From NCBI GenBank assembly GCA_050740315.1, contig JBOIDC010000002.1, positions 1 through 64,000 of the forward strand: a DNA stretch of 64,000 nucleotides. The letters run 5' to 3'. Shown piece by piece: positions 26,533-35,634 of this stretch; positions within the stretch are counted from its first letter, which is position 1, and every line of letters starts with the position of its first letter. The notes beneath the pieces were generated by a model. That model was not told the origin of the DNA. It did no database searches and was given only the letters and a program-made list of their open reading frames with translations. Source of the DNA: JACCYU01 sp050740315 (GTDB lineage Bacteria > Pseudomonadota > Gammaproteobacteria > JACCYU01). The translations under genes and the position numbers were made by a program.

Positions 26533-27486
26533 TCACGAATTGCTGTTGTCGTCCGACCCGTCCGAGTCGCTCGCCGGCGTACCCATCGCGGCGTTTGCCG
26601 CAGCGCTTCCCGCGGGCGTCGATGCTGCCGTGGCCGCATCTTCGCCTGCGGATGGGCCGCCGGAGCCGTTACTGCTCCCGGCGCGCTTTTTCGCCGCGGC
26701 TTTCGGCTTGACCGCCGCTCTGCTGCGCGTCGCGCTACGGGTGCGGGGCTCGCCGTTGTCATCGAGTTCGACGAATTCATCCTCGGCGCCGGGGGCCGCG
26801 CGGCTTTGCGCCAGACCATCGGCGATCGCGTCGGCGGCACCGGTAGTGTAAAGCTGTATGGCGCGGATCGCGTCGTCGTTGCCGGGAATGACGTAATCGA
26901 TGCCATCGGTAGAGTGATTGGTATCGACCACGGCCACCACTGGAATACCGAGTTTGATCGCCTCGTCCACGGCGATGCGCTCGTATCCCACGTCGATCAC
27001 GAACAGCACGTCCGGCGGACTGGACATCTCCTTGATCCCGCCCAGGCTGCGCTGCAGTTTGTCCATCTCGCGCCTGAGCTTGAGGATTTCTTTCTTGCCC
27101 AGACGCTCGAAGGTGCCGTCTTCGCTCATCTGCTCCAAGTCCATGAGCCGCTTGATGGACTTACGCACGGTCTGGAAATTGGTCAGCATGCCGCCCAGCC
27201 AGCGATGGTTGACGTACGGCATGCCGCAGCGATTGGCCTGCTCGCCAACGGTATCGCGCGCGGAGCGCTTGGTGCCGACAAACAGGATCTTGCCGCCATC
27301 GGCCGCCATCTTACCCAGATAATTGGTGGCGTCATTGAACAGCGGCAGGGTTTTTTCCAGATTGATGATGTGAATCCGGTTGCGCTCGCCGAAAATGAAC
27401 GGCGCCATCTTGGGATTCCAGTAACGGGTCTGATGCCCGAAATGCACGCCAGCTTCCAGCATCTGGCGCATGGTGACATTGGCCAT
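26533..27486 (-). CDS. rpsB: 30S ribosomal protein S2 with a long C-terminal extension
   Basis: A 317-residue S2; family members are usually about 240-250. The conserved part runs from MANVTMRQMLEAGVHFGHQT to about residue 235 (ending DAIRAIQLYTTGAADAIADG) and keeps GHQTRYWNPKMAPFIFG and MPYVNHRWLGGMLTNFQTV. The tail of about 80 residues is low complexity: acidic (EDEFVELDDNGEP), then basic (RSRAAVKPKAAAKKRAG), then Ala/Gly/Ser-rich, ending in an acidic SDSDGSDDNSNS. It is probably disordered. The start has TTGGAG eight bases upstream. It is first in the rpsB-tsf-pyrH-frr cluster, with its own promoter and leader. Confidence 0.95.
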   Translation of the reverse strand: MANVTMRQMLEAGVHFGHQTRYWNPKMAPFIFGERNRIHIINLEKTLPLFNDATNYLGKMAADGGKILFVGTKRSARDTVGEQANRCGMPYVNHRWLGGMLTNFQTVRKSIKRLMDLEQMSEDGTFERLGKKEILKLRREMDKLQRSLGGIKEMSSPPDVLFVIDVGYERIAVDEAIKLGIPVVAVVDTNHSTDGIDYVIPGNDDAIRAIQLYTTGAADAIADGLAQSRAAPGAEDEFVELDDNGEPRTRSATRSRAAVKPKAAAKKRAGSSNGSGGPSAGEDAATAASTPAGSAAANAAMGTPASDSDGSDDNSNS

Positions 27487-27680
27487 GAAAAAACTCCAAA
27501 AGTTCGGGTTGGGCCTCCATACGCCCCAGGCGGCGACACCGTGACTGAATGGATCGATTCAGAGACAGCGCACCCGGCCGCTGGTGACGGCGTATGTGCG
27601 GATTGGGTGCGGATCGTTAAAACAGCGCCGATCCGCGCAAGCGGGATTCCATGAAATACGGTCCGGAATTTGCGCCTGAT
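27487..27680 (-). promoter_or_regulatory. rpsB 5' leader with hairpins (possible S2 autoregulatory element)
   Basis: About 190 bases lie between the predicted rpsB promoter and its ATG. Inverted repeats are visible: GCGGATCG/CGATCCGC (27609-27616 with 27629-27636, 12-base loop) and CTGAAT/ATTCAG around 27543-27560. In enterobacteria, S2 represses rpsB-tsf translation through the rpsB leader. I infer the same here from position and structure; the E. coli element itself has not been aligned. Confidence 0.35.
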
Positions 27681-27688
27681 GCGCGCGC

Positions 27689-27717
27689 TTTATACCATAC
27701 TCGGCTTTCGGCAACAA
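27689..27717 (-). promoter_or_regulatory. sigma-70 promoter for rpsB-tsf-pyrH-frr
   Basis: On the minus strand, TTGTTG (27712-27717), a 17-base spacer ending TATGG, and TATAAA (27689-27694) form a near-consensus promoter with a possible extended -10. It points at rpsB across a leader of about 190 bases and lies in the gap between divergent rpsB and map. Confidence 0.6.
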
Positions 27718-27785
27718 TGAATCAGCGGCATAATACGGCCGATCAAGCCTGCGTCCGCGCGCTCCGCGGCTCCAACAACGCAATC

Positions 27786-28553
27786 ATGGCCCCCATCATC
27801 AAGACTCCGGAAGAGATCGAGAAAATGCGCGTCGCCTGTCGCCTGGCGTCCGAGGTGTTACTGATGATCGCCGAGCATATCAAGCCGGGTGTCACAACCG
27901 GTGAGCTGGACGAGAGATGTCACGACTACATCGTCAACGAACTGGGCGCGGTGCCCGCGCCGCTGCATTATCGGGGCTTTCCGAAATCGATCTGCACCTC
28001 GGTCAATCATCAGGTGTGTCACGGCATTCCAGGCGGCAAAACGCTCAGGAACGGCGATATCCTCAACATCGATATCACCATCATAAAAGATGGATTTCAC
28101 GGCGATACCAGCCAGATGTTCTTCGTCGGTCAACCGTCGGTACTGGCCAAGCGACTGGTGGAAACGACGTATGCGGCCTTGCGTACCGGCATCGATAAGG
28201 TCGCGCCCGGCGCACAGCTGGGCGACATCGGTTACGCAATCCAGAGCTACGCCGAACAACATAACTGCTCGGTGGTGCGCGAATATTGCGGCCATGGCAT
28301 CGGGCGCGGATTTCATGAAGACCCGCAGGTGCTGCATTACGGGCAGCCGGGCACCGGCGTGGAACTGAAACCGGGCATGACGTTCACCATCGAACCCATG
28401 CTGAACGCCGGCAAACGCTTCGTCAAAACGATGGCCGACGGCTGGACGGTGGTCACCAAGGATCACAGCCTGTCCGCGCAGTGGGAGCACACCGTGCTGG
28501 TGACCGAACAGGGCCGCGAGATCCTCACCCTGCGGCCCGGCGAGGCCGCGTGA
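27786..28553 (+). CDS. map: Type I methionine aminopeptidase
   Basis: Removes the initiator methionine from nascent proteins with a dinuclear metal centre. From the ATG at 27786 it has 255 residues, the usual bacterial length; the frame is open 45 codons upstream through the rpsB promoter region. Metal ligands are seen in DILNIDITIIKDGFHGDTSQ (two aspartates), CGHGIGRGFHEDP (histidine), GMTFTIEPML (glutamate) and SAQWEHTVLVTE (glutamate). FHYRGFP-type substrate loop appears as LHYRGFPKSICTSVN. It is divergent from rpsB and 15 bases before glnD, a conserved arrangement. Confidence 0.96.
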   Translation: MAPIIKTPEEIEKMRVACRLASEVLLMIAEHIKPGVTTGELDERCHDYIVNELGAVPAPLHYRGFPKSICTSVNHQVCHGIPGGKTLRNGDILNIDITIIKDGFHGDTSQMFFVGQPSVLAKRLVETTYAALRTGIDKVAPGAQLGDIGYAIQSYAEQHNCSVVREYCGHGIGRGFHEDPQVLHYGQPGTGVELKPGMTFTIEPMLNAGKRFVKTMADGWTVVTKDHSLSAQWEHTVLVTEQGREILTLRPGEAA

Positions 28554-28568
28554 GGGGGATCGATCGCC

Positions 28569-31334
28569 ATGCCCGCCGCTGAGATGCTCCCGGAGGCATT
28601 GAAGCTGGCGTTGCGCTGGCCGCAGCCCAACTGCGAGTCCAGGGCGCAGGAAATCGCCGCCTTCAGCAACATCCTCAAGGAGTCGAACAAGGCGTTCAAG
28701 GAGGCTTTCTGTACGGGCAGCGACACGGCCGCGCTGGTGCAGGGCCGCGGCGCGATCGTGGATCACCTGCTCGAACTCGCGTGGCAGCGCTTCGCGCTTG
28801 ACGACACGCGCGGTGTGGCGCTGGTCGCGGTCGGCGGTTATGGGCGCGGCGAGCTGCATCCCTATTCCGATATCGATCTGATGCTGCTGCTGGCCTCGCC
28901 CGCCGACCCGCAACTGGAAGGCCGACTCTCGGAATTCCTCACCTTCCTGTGGGATATCGGCCTGCCGGTCGGCCACAGCGTGCGCGCCCTGGACGACTGC
29001 GTGCGCGCCGGCGCCGAAGATGTCACCGTCGCTACCAACCTGATGGAATCGCGGCTGCTGGCCGGGCCAGCGGCGCTTTATCGGGAAATGACCGAGCGCA
29101 TCGCCCCGCCGCACATCTGGCCCAGTCGGGAATTCTTCTCCGCGAAGCTTGAGGAACAGGAGCACCGCCACCACAAATTCGGCGACACCGCCTACCGACT
29201 CGAACCGAACGTCAAGGAAAGCCCCGGCGGCATGCGCGATATCCAGATGGTCGGCTGGGTCACCAAGCGGCATCTGGGCGCGACCAGTCTGCACGAGCTG
29301 GTGCACCACGGGTTCTTGAGCGAGGATGAATATCAGACCCTGGCTGCCGGTCAGAGCTTTCTGTGGCGCGTGCGTTATGCGCTGCACATGCTTGCCGGCA
29401 GACGCGAAGACCGCCTGCTGTTCGACTATCAGCGCACCATCGCAAGCCAGTTCGGCTATGCGGACCAGGACAGCAACCTGGCCGTCGAGCAATTCATGCA
29501 GCGCTACTATCGCACGGTGATGGAACTGCAAAGGCTCAACGAGATGCTGCTGCAGCTGTACCAGGAGGCCATCCTGTACGCCGATGAGACCGATGAACCG
29601 CAGCGCATCAACCGGCGCTTTCGCGCGCGCAAGGGCTTTCTCGAGGTCACCAACGAAAATATCTTCCGGCGTTATCCGTCCGCGCTGCTGGAATTGTTTC
29701 TGGTCATGCAGCAACATCCTGAACTCAAGGGCGTGCGCGCAGCGACCATCCGGCTGGTGCGCAAACATGGCTATCTGATCGACGAGCGTTTTCGCGGGAA
29801 TATCGCCAACCGCAGTCTGTTCATGGAGATCCTGCGCCAGCCCAGCGGCATCACGCACGAACTGCGGCGCATGAACCGCTATGGCGTACTGGCCGCCTAC
29901 TGGCCCAGCTTCGCCCGGGTGACCGGCCGCATGCAGTACGATCTTTTTCACACATACACCGTCGATGAACACACCCTGGTGGTGCTGCGCAATGTGCGGC
30001 GCATGTCGGTGCCGGAGTTCGCGCACGAACTGCCGTTTTGCAGCGAGCTGTTCGGCCAGATTCCCAAACCTGAGCTGTTATATCTGGCGGCCCTGTTTCA
30101 CGATATTGGCAAGGGCCGCGGCGGCGATCACTCGGAGATCGGCGCGGCCGAGGCCGAAACGTTCTGTCTGCAGCATGGCTTGAGTCATTACGACGCGCGT
30201 CTGGTCGCGTGGCTGGTGCGGTATCATCTGCTGATGTCGCTTACCGCGCAGCGCCGCGACATCAGCGATCCCGCAATCATCAACGCGTTCGCCGACAAGG
30301 TCGGCAATCTCGCGCGGCTCAATTACCTTTATCTGCTCACCGTCGCGGACATCCGCGCCACGAATCCCACGTTATGGAATTCCTGGAAGGACGCGCTGCT
30401 GATGGATTTGTATCTCACCGCCCGGCGCGTGTTACAGCGCGGGCTCAATAATCCGCTGGCGCGCGAGGAGTTGATCGGCGAGGTCAAGCAGGCAAGTCTT
30501 CATCTGCTCAAGGCGCGAGGGCTCAATCTCGATGCGTGCCGGGAATTGTGGCGCGAATTCGACGAGCAATATTTTTTGCGGCATTCCGACGATGAGATCG
30601 CCTGGCACACACAGGCTATCGTGCAGTCGGATCTGAGGCAACGCCCGCTGGTCCTGATCCGCCAGTTAACCGCGCGCGGCAGCACCGAGATCTTCATCTA
30701 CGCGCAAAGCCATCATCAGCTGTTCGCGTACATTACGTCGGCGCTCGCGCGGCTGGGGCTCAACGTGCTGGACGCGCGCATTACCACCACCACCGCGGGT
30801 TACACCCTGGACACCTTCATGGTGCTGGACGAGACCGGCAAACCGATCGAGGAGCAGTATCGCATCGACGAGATTTCCACGACCCTGGGTAACCTGTTGC
30901 AGGATCCGGCGCATGTCCCGCTGGAGACCAGGTGGCGCGTGTCGCGCAAGCTGCGCCATTTCGATGTGCCGACGCAGATCTCGTTCGACACCACGTCAAA
31001 CCGCCGCTACACGGTGCTGGAGTTAATCACGGCGGATCGCCCCGGCCTTTTGTCCAGCATCGGCAAGGCCTTCACCGACAGCGACGTGCTGGTGCACAAC
31101 GCCCGCATCACCACCATCGGCGAGCAGGCCGAGGACGTGTTTATCGTTACGGATCTCAAAAACCAGCCGATCACGGATGAATGGCATCTGGCGCTGATCC
31201 GCGCGCGGCTATTGAAGTACCTGGGCAAACAGGCGGCGCCGACGATTCCGCCGCAGCCGGATGATGAAACGCTGATGCGCGAAATTGCGGGCGCGCCGGG
31301 CGACACGCGTCCGAATCACCCACCTGAGCATTAG
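28569..31334 (+). CDS. glnD: Bifunctional PII uridylyltransferase / uridylyl-removing enzyme
   Basis: Senses glutamine and adds or removes UMP on PII proteins, controlling nitrogen assimilation. The 921-residue protein has the nucleotidyltransferase motif GGYGRGELHPYSDIDL near residue 92 and the middle region with KESPGGMRDIQMVGWVTKRH. The HD hydrolase domain follows (LAALFHDIGKGRGGDHSEIG near residue 510). Two C-terminal ACT domains come last (EIFIYAQSHHQLFAYITSAL and LITADRPGLLSSIGKAF). All four domains are intact. Neither PII nor GlnE is in the window. The map-glnD-dap order is common in gammaproteobacteria. Confidence 0.96.
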   Translation: MPAAEMLPEALKLALRWPQPNCESRAQEIAAFSNILKESNKAFKEAFCTGSDTAALVQGRGAIVDHLLELAWQRFALDDTRGVALVAVGGYGRGELHPYSDIDLMLLLASPADPQLEGRLSEFLTFLWDIGLPVGHSVRALDDCVRAGAEDVTVATNLMESRLLAGPAALYREMTERIAPPHIWPSREFFSAKLEEQEHRHHKFGDTAYRLEPNVKESPGGMRDIQMVGWVTKRHLGATSLHELVHHGFLSEDEYQTLAAGQSFLWRVRYALHMLAGRREDRLLFDYQRTIASQFGYADQDSNLAVEQFMQRYYRTVMELQRLNEMLLQLYQEAILYADETDEPQRINRRFRARKGFLEVTNENIFRRYPSALLELFLVMQQHPELKGVRAATIRLVRKHGYLIDERFRGNIANRSLFMEILRQPSGITHELRRMNRYGVLAAYWPSFARVTGRMQYDLFHTYTVDEHTLVVLRNVRRMSVPEFAHELPFCSELFGQIPKPELLYLAALFHDIGKGRGGDHSEIGAAEAETFCLQHGLSHYDARLVAWLVRYHLLMSLTAQRRDISDPAIINAFADKVGNLARLNYLYLLTVADIRATNPTLWNSWKDALLMDLYLTARRVLQRGLNNPLAREELIGEVKQASLHLLKARGLNLDACRELWREFDEQYFLRHSDDEIAWHTQAIVQSDLRQRPLVLIRQLTARGSTEIFIYAQSHHQLFAYITSALARLGLNVLDARITTTTAGYTLDTFMVLDETGKPIEEQYRIDEISTTLGNLLQDPAHVPLETRWRVSRKLRHFDVPTQISFDTTSNRRYTVLELITADRPGLLSSIGKAFTDSDVLVHNARITTIGEQAEDVFIVTDLKNQPITDEWHLALIRARLLKYLGKQAAPTIPPQPDDETLMREIAGAPGDTRPNHPPEH

Positions 31335-31429
31335 CGTCCGTGGGAAGCATTGCTACCGGGCAAGCGGCAGATTCCTATGCCTGTCACGGGCATACAACCA
31401 GAGCAGCGCGGCGAAAAAACACAAACTCG

Positions 31430-32626
31430 ATGAATCCTGGCATCCGGCAGTTACACCTTTATCCGTTCGAGAAATTGACAGCATTGCTGGCCGGCGTGCG
31501 GCCGCCAGACGGCATTGAGCCGATCGCGCTATCCGTCGGCGAGCCCAAACACGCCACACCTGCCCTGATTGGCGAGGCGCTGGTGAATCAACTTCAGGGA
31601 TTGGCGAACTATCCCGTGATCCGCGGAAATCGCAGTCTGCGCGAAGCGATCGCCGCGTGGTTGCGCGGCCGTTTCAGCCTGCCGCAAACCAGCATCGATC
31701 CGGATGCCAACGTGCTGCCGGTCAACGGCACGCGCGAGGCCTTGTTCGCGATCGCGCAGTGCGTGATCGATGGCGACCATGATTCGCTGGTGCTGATGCC
31801 GAACCCGTTCTATCAGATCTACGAGGGCGCGGCGCTGTTGGCCGGCGCGCAACCATATTACCTGGACTGCGATCAGGAACGCGGGTTTCTGCCTGATTTC
31901 GGCGCGGTAACCGAAGACGTGTGGGCGCGCTGCCAGTTACTTTATCTGTGCAGCCCCGGCAATCCGGCCGGCGCGGTCATGCCGGAGCCGGTGTTGCAAA
32001 AGCTGATCGAGCTGGCCGAAAAGCACGATTTCATCATCGCCTGCGATGAGTGTTATTCCGAGATCTATCCGGACGAGGCGCAGCCGCCGGTCGGGCTGCT
32101 GGGCGCGGCCGCGCGCATGGGCAATACCGATTACTGCCTCTGTCTGGTGTTTCACAGCTTGTCCAAGCGCTCCAACGCGCCGGGCCTGCGCTCGGGCTTT
32201 GTGGCCGGCGATGGACGTCTGATCGCGCAGTTCGCGCGCTACCGAACCTACCACGGCTGCTCGATGCCGCCGCCCGTACAGGCGGCCAGCGAAGCGGCCT
32301 GGGGCGACGAGGTGCACGTGATCGACAATCGCCGCCGTTATCGCGAGAAATTCGATGCGGTCATCGAGATACTGGCGCCGGTGTTGCGCGTCGCGCGGCC
32401 CGCGGGCGGCTTTTATCTGTGGCCGCGCCTGCCCATCGATGACCAGCGTTTCGCGCAAGCCCTGTACGCGCAACAGAACGTCACGGTGCTGCCCGGGAGT
32501 TTTCTGTCGCGCGCGCATGACGGCCGCGATCCCGGGCGGCATCGGGTACGCATCGCGCTGGTAGCGCCGCTGGAAGATTGCATGGCAGCCGCGCGCCGCA
32601 TCCGGAATTTTATCGCAACCCTCTAA
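31430..32626 (+). CDS. dapC: Succinyldiaminopimelate transaminase DapC
   Basis: A class I/II PLP aminotransferase that converts N-succinyl-2-amino-6-ketopimelate to N-succinyl-diaminopimelate with glutamate in lysine/peptidoglycan synthesis. From the ATG at 31430 it has 398 residues. It begins MNPGIRQLHLYPFEKLTALL, a signature of this subgroup, and carries ALSVGEPKHATP, then LPVNGTREALFAIAQCVID, LCSPGNPAGAVMP and CDECYSEIY. The PLP lysine is in FHSLSKRSNAPGLRSGF. Position between glnD and dapD supports DapC over a generic aminotransferase. The frame is open 30 codons upstream without family support. Confidence 0.92.
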   Translation: MNPGIRQLHLYPFEKLTALLAGVRPPDGIEPIALSVGEPKHATPALIGEALVNQLQGLANYPVIRGNRSLREAIAAWLRGRFSLPQTSIDPDANVLPVNGTREALFAIAQCVIDGDHDSLVLMPNPFYQIYEGAALLAGAQPYYLDCDQERGFLPDFGAVTEDVWARCQLLYLCSPGNPAGAVMPEPVLQKLIELAEKHDFIIACDECYSEIYPDEAQPPVGLLGAAARMGNTDYCLCLVFHSLSKRSNAPGLRSGFVAGDGRLIAQFARYRTYHGCSMPPPVQAASEAAWGDEVHVIDNRRRYREKFDAVIEILAPVLRVARPAGGFYLWPRLPIDDQRFAQALYAQQNVTVLPGSFLSRAHDGRDPGRHRVRIALVAPLEDCMAAARRIRNFIATL

Positions 32627-32637
32627 CGGAGACTCGC

Positions 32638-33462
32638 ATGAGCGATTTGAAAACCATCGTCGAAGACGCCTTCGAGCGCCGCGCCGCACTCTCGCCGCGC
32701 AACGTCAGCACGCATATCCGCGAGGCGGTGTTCGAAGCAATCGAGCAACTCGATAACGGCCGCCTGCGCGTCGCGGAAAAGAAAAGCGGCCAATGGTTCG
32801 TCAACGAATGGCTTAAAAAAGCGGTGCTGCTGTCGTTCCGCATCGAGGACAACCGCTTCATCAGCGGCGGCTTCACCCATTATTTCGACAAGGTGCCGCT
32901 CAAATATGCCGAAGTCAGCGCCAACGACTTCCGCACGGGCGGTGTGAGAGTCGTGCCGCCGGCGACCGTGCGCAAGGGCGCCTACGTTGCGCCCAACGCC
33001 GTGCTGATGCCATCGTACGTGAACATCGGCGCGTACGTGGATTCCGGCACCATGGTCGACACCTGGGCTACCGTCGGCTCCTGCGCGCAGATCGGCCAAA
33101 ACGTGCATCTGTCCGGTGGCGTGGGCATCGGCGGCGTGCTGGAGCCGCTGCAGGCGGCGCCGACCATTATCGAGGACAACTGCTTTATCGGCGCGCGTTC
33201 CGAAATCGTCGAAGGCGTGATCGTCGAGGAAGGTTCGGTCATCTCCATGGGCGTTTACATCGGCCAGAGCACGCGCATCTACGATCGCGAGCGCGACGAG
33301 GTCATCTACGGTCGCGTGCCGGCGGGCTCGGTGGTCGTCTCCGGCAATCTGCCGGCAAAAGACGGCAAATACAGCCTCTACTGCGCGGTGATCGTCAAGA
33401 AGGTGGACGCGAAGACGCGCGGCAAGGTGGGCTTGAACGAATTGTTGCGCAATCTTGATTAA
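32638..33462 (+). CDS. dapD: Tetrahydrodipicolinate N-succinyltransferase DapD
   Basis: Transfers succinyl from succinyl-CoA to tetrahydrodipicolinate. The 274-residue product from the ATG at 32638 has an N-terminal helical domain (SDLKTIVEDAFERRAALSP). A hexapeptide left-handed helix follows, with VVPPATVRKGAYVAPNAVLM, then NIGAYVDSGTMVDTWATVGS and HLSGGVGIGGVLEPLQAAPT. Length equals E. coli DapD. It starts 11 bases after dapC, with CGGAG upstream of the ATG. Confidence 0.96.
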   Translation: MSDLKTIVEDAFERRAALSPRNVSTHIREAVFEAIEQLDNGRLRVAEKKSGQWFVNEWLKKAVLLSFRIEDNRFISGGFTHYFDKVPLKYAEVSANDFRTGGVRVVPPATVRKGAYVAPNAVLMPSYVNIGAYVDSGTMVDTWATVGSCAQIGQNVHLSGGVGIGGVLEPLQAAPTIIEDNCFIGARSEIVEGVIVEEGSVISMGVYIGQSTRIYDRERDEVIYGRVPAGSVVVSGNLPAKDGKYSLYCAVIVKKVDAKTRGKVGLNELLRNLD

Positions 33463-33541
33463 CGGGATCCGCCGTTGGCTAAGGATTCGCAAGCTCATCC
33501 TGCCTGCCATCCTGCTTTGACAGGCGACTTGGAAGTACGCG

Positions 33542-34672
33542 ATGTCCGATACGCTTGATCTACTGAAGACGCTCATCGCGCGACCCTCCGTCACGCCTGA
33601 CGACGCCGGCTGCCAAGAGATTATCGGCGAGCGGCTGGCTAAGTTCGGCTTCAAGGCCGAACCGATGCCTTCCGGCGAAGTCTCCAATCTCTGGCTGCGG
33701 CGCGGCACTGAACGACCGCTGTTTGTATTCGCCGGTCACACCGACGTGGTGCCGCCCGGCCCGCTCGAGCAATGGCAAAGCCCGCCGTTCGCACCGACGG
33801 TGCGGGATGGCAGGCTCTACGGCCGCGGCGCCGCGGACATGAAAGGCGGTGTGGCGGCGATGGTTACGGCCTGTGAGGCGTTCGTGACCGGACATCCCAA
33901 CCACAAAGGCTCGATCGCGCTGCTGATCACCAGCGATGAGGAAGGCCCTGCCGTTGAAGGCACCAAACATGTGATCGACACCCTGGAGCGCCGCGGCGAA
34001 AAAATCGACTGGTGTCTGGTCGGCGAACCCAGCAGCGAGGAAAGACTGGGAGATACGATCAAGAACGGCCGGCGCGGATCGCTGAACGGCCGCCTGCGCG
34101 TGCACGGCAGCCAGGGCCACGTGGCGCACCCGCATCACGCGGACAACCCGGTGCATCGTTTTGCTCCAGTGCTCGCGGCACTGCTCGATACGGAATGGGA
34201 CCGCGGCAATGAACACTTTCCGCCGACGGGTTTTCAGGTATCCAACATCAATGCCGGCACCGGCGCGGACAACGTTATCCCCGGCGCGCTGGACGTGATC
34301 TTTAATTTCCGGTTCTCGACCGCGGTGACGCAAGCGCAGCTCCAGCAGAGGGTTGAAGCGCTGCTGGACGCGCATGATCTCCGCTACGATCTCAAGTGGC
34401 ATCTCTCCGGCCAGCCGTTTCTCAACCCGTCCGGCGAGCTGGTGGCGGCGGCCCGCGAGGCGATCCGCGAAGTCGACGGTCTGGAGACGACATTATCGAC
34501 CGGAGGCGGGACATCGGATGGTCGCTTCATCGCGCCCACCGGCGCGCAGGTGATCGAACTGGGGCCCGCCAATGCCAGCGTTCACAAGATCGACGAGCAC
34601 GTGCGGGTGGCGGATCTGGAGGTACTGTCCGAGATTTATACGAGGCTTCTGAGCACGTTGCTGATTCGCTAG
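33542..34672 (+). CDS. dapE: Succinyl-diaminopimelate desuccinylase DapE
   Basis: A dizinc M20-family hydrolase that releases LL-diaminopimelate. The 376-residue protein shows the zinc motifs FVFAGHTDVVPPGPLEQW, GRGAADMKGGVAAMVTA and ITSDEEGPAVEGTKHVID (the catalytic base EE pair). It also has GRRGSLNGRLRVHGSQGHVA, then HHADNPVHR and the C-terminal TGGGTSDGRFIAPTGAQVIE. It completes a dapC-dapD-dapE run, so the whole succinylase branch after DapA/DapB is encoded together. Confidence 0.95.
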   Translation: MSDTLDLLKTLIARPSVTPDDAGCQEIIGERLAKFGFKAEPMPSGEVSNLWLRRGTERPLFVFAGHTDVVPPGPLEQWQSPPFAPTVRDGRLYGRGAADMKGGVAAMVTACEAFVTGHPNHKGSIALLITSDEEGPAVEGTKHVIDTLERRGEKIDWCLVGEPSSEERLGDTIKNGRRGSLNGRLRVHGSQGHVAHPHHADNPVHRFAPVLAALLDTEWDRGNEHFPPTGFQVSNINAGTGADNVIPGALDVIFNFRFSTAVTQAQLQQRVEALLDAHDLRYDLKWHLSGQPFLNPSGELVAAAREAIREVDGLETTLSTGGGTSDGRFIAPTGAQVIELGPANASVHKIDEHVRVADLEVLSEIYTRLLSTLLIR

Positions 34673-34680
34673 GAAGCCAA

Positions 34681-34714
34681 GGTGGATTCGGGGCTTGGCG
34701 CCCCTTAATCCACC
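34681..34714. repeat. Inverted repeat between convergent genes (terminator or dispersed repeat)
   Basis: GGTGGATT (34681-34688) pairs with AATCCACC (34707-34714), and the inner GGGG/CCCC (34690-34693 with 34701-34704) extends the hairpin. It is nine bases after the dapE stop and about 57 before the stop of the convergent exonuclease gene, so it can serve both as terminator. The GGTGGATT...AATCCACC arms also resemble small palindromic repeats dispersed in many proteobacterial genomes. Confidence 0.55.
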
Positions 34715-34770
34715 CTACGGTACAGGGATCGAGCCCGCTGCGGGCGTATCCACCGCGGTTCAAACCGCTT

Positions 34771-35541
34771 CTACAATCGCCAGCGCGCCAGAAATTCGTT
34801 CAGGTGCGGCCGGTCCATCGCGGTCAGCATATCGCGCGCAAGCTGACACTCGCGGGCGTGCGCCTCGGGATCGAGTTGGCCGCGCATCTGCTCGAAGCGC
34901 AGGTAAACAAGATAGGTGTTGAGCACGTCGGTCTCGCAGTAATCGCGGATGGCGGCGATCTCACCGGCCTGAAACGCCTCCCACACCTGGCCGCCGTGCA
35001 TGCCCATCTTGCCCGGTAGCCCAAGCATGGCCGCGATCTGATCCAAGGGTGCGAAGGCGCGCGGGTTGTAAGCAGCCAGCACGTCCATCAGGTCGATGTG
35101 CCGCCAGTGGAAGCGGTTCAGGTAATTGTTGTAGCGAAAGCTCGTGTCGCTGTCGCCGCTCTCCCAGTAACGCGGCGCGGCCACGCCGTGCAGCAGCGAA
35201 CGGTAATGGATGACCGGCAGATCGAAGGCGCAGCCGTTCCATGACACCAGGGTGGGGCTGAAGCGGTCGATGCCGTCGTAAAAACGCCGCAGCAGCTCGG
35301 ACTCCGGTGAATCTTCATCGCCGAGCGACCATAACTTAAAGCTACTACCCGATCGCAGCGCGATGGAGATTGCCACAACCCGCTGCTGGTGATGCGGAAG
35401 AAAATCGCGGCCGGTCTGCTGAAGCCGCAGATGCGTCATGGCGGTGGCGACGTCGGCATCCGGCGCGCCGTCGAGGTCCAGCAGGCGTTTGCCGGCCTCC
35501 ACGTCGGGCACGGTCTCGATATCGAAGACGAGTACGTTCAC
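34771..35541 (-). CDS. PolB-like 3'-5' exonuclease (DEDDy family)
   Basis: A 256-residue stand-alone exonuclease related to the proofreading domain of DNA polymerase II. The DEDDy residues are visible: FDIETVPD (D and E of motif I), LVSWNGCAFDLPVIHYR (motif II aspartate) and IRDYCETDVLNTYLVYLRF (motif III with Y and D four apart). No polymerase domain follows, so it is not PolB itself. The biological role of this family (predicted 3'-5' exonuclease) is not established. It lies between convergent dapE and cysM, which it follows in the same direction after 93 bases. Confidence 0.85.
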   Translation of the reverse strand: MNVLVFDIETVPDVEAGKRLLDLDGAPDADVATAMTHLRLQQTGRDFLPHHQQRVVAISIALRSGSSFKLWSLGDEDSPESELLRRFYDGIDRFSPTLVSWNGCAFDLPVIHYRSLLHGVAAPRYWESGDSDTSFRYNNYLNRFHWRHIDLMDVLAAYNPRAFAPLDQIAAMLGLPGKMGMHGGQVWEAFQAGEIAAIRDYCETDVLNTYLVYLRFEQMRGQLDPEAHARECQLARDMLTAMDRPHLNEFLARWRL

Positions 35542-35634
35542 GTCAGCAGGCCCTGCACATGCCAGCGCCGCTGCTGTGCTCGATCGCGAGTCTTGCGATC
35601 GCTACCGACGGTAATCGCGCCTCGTGTCGGCACT

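Noticed and set aside
27858..30026. 722-codon minus-strand frame opposite map and glnD
   Set aside because: Crosses two certain genes and lacks any known domain.
35581..35601. Palindrome CGATCGC/GCGATCG downstream of cysM
   Set aside because: A short stem without a U-tract; too weak to call a terminator in DNA of this composition.
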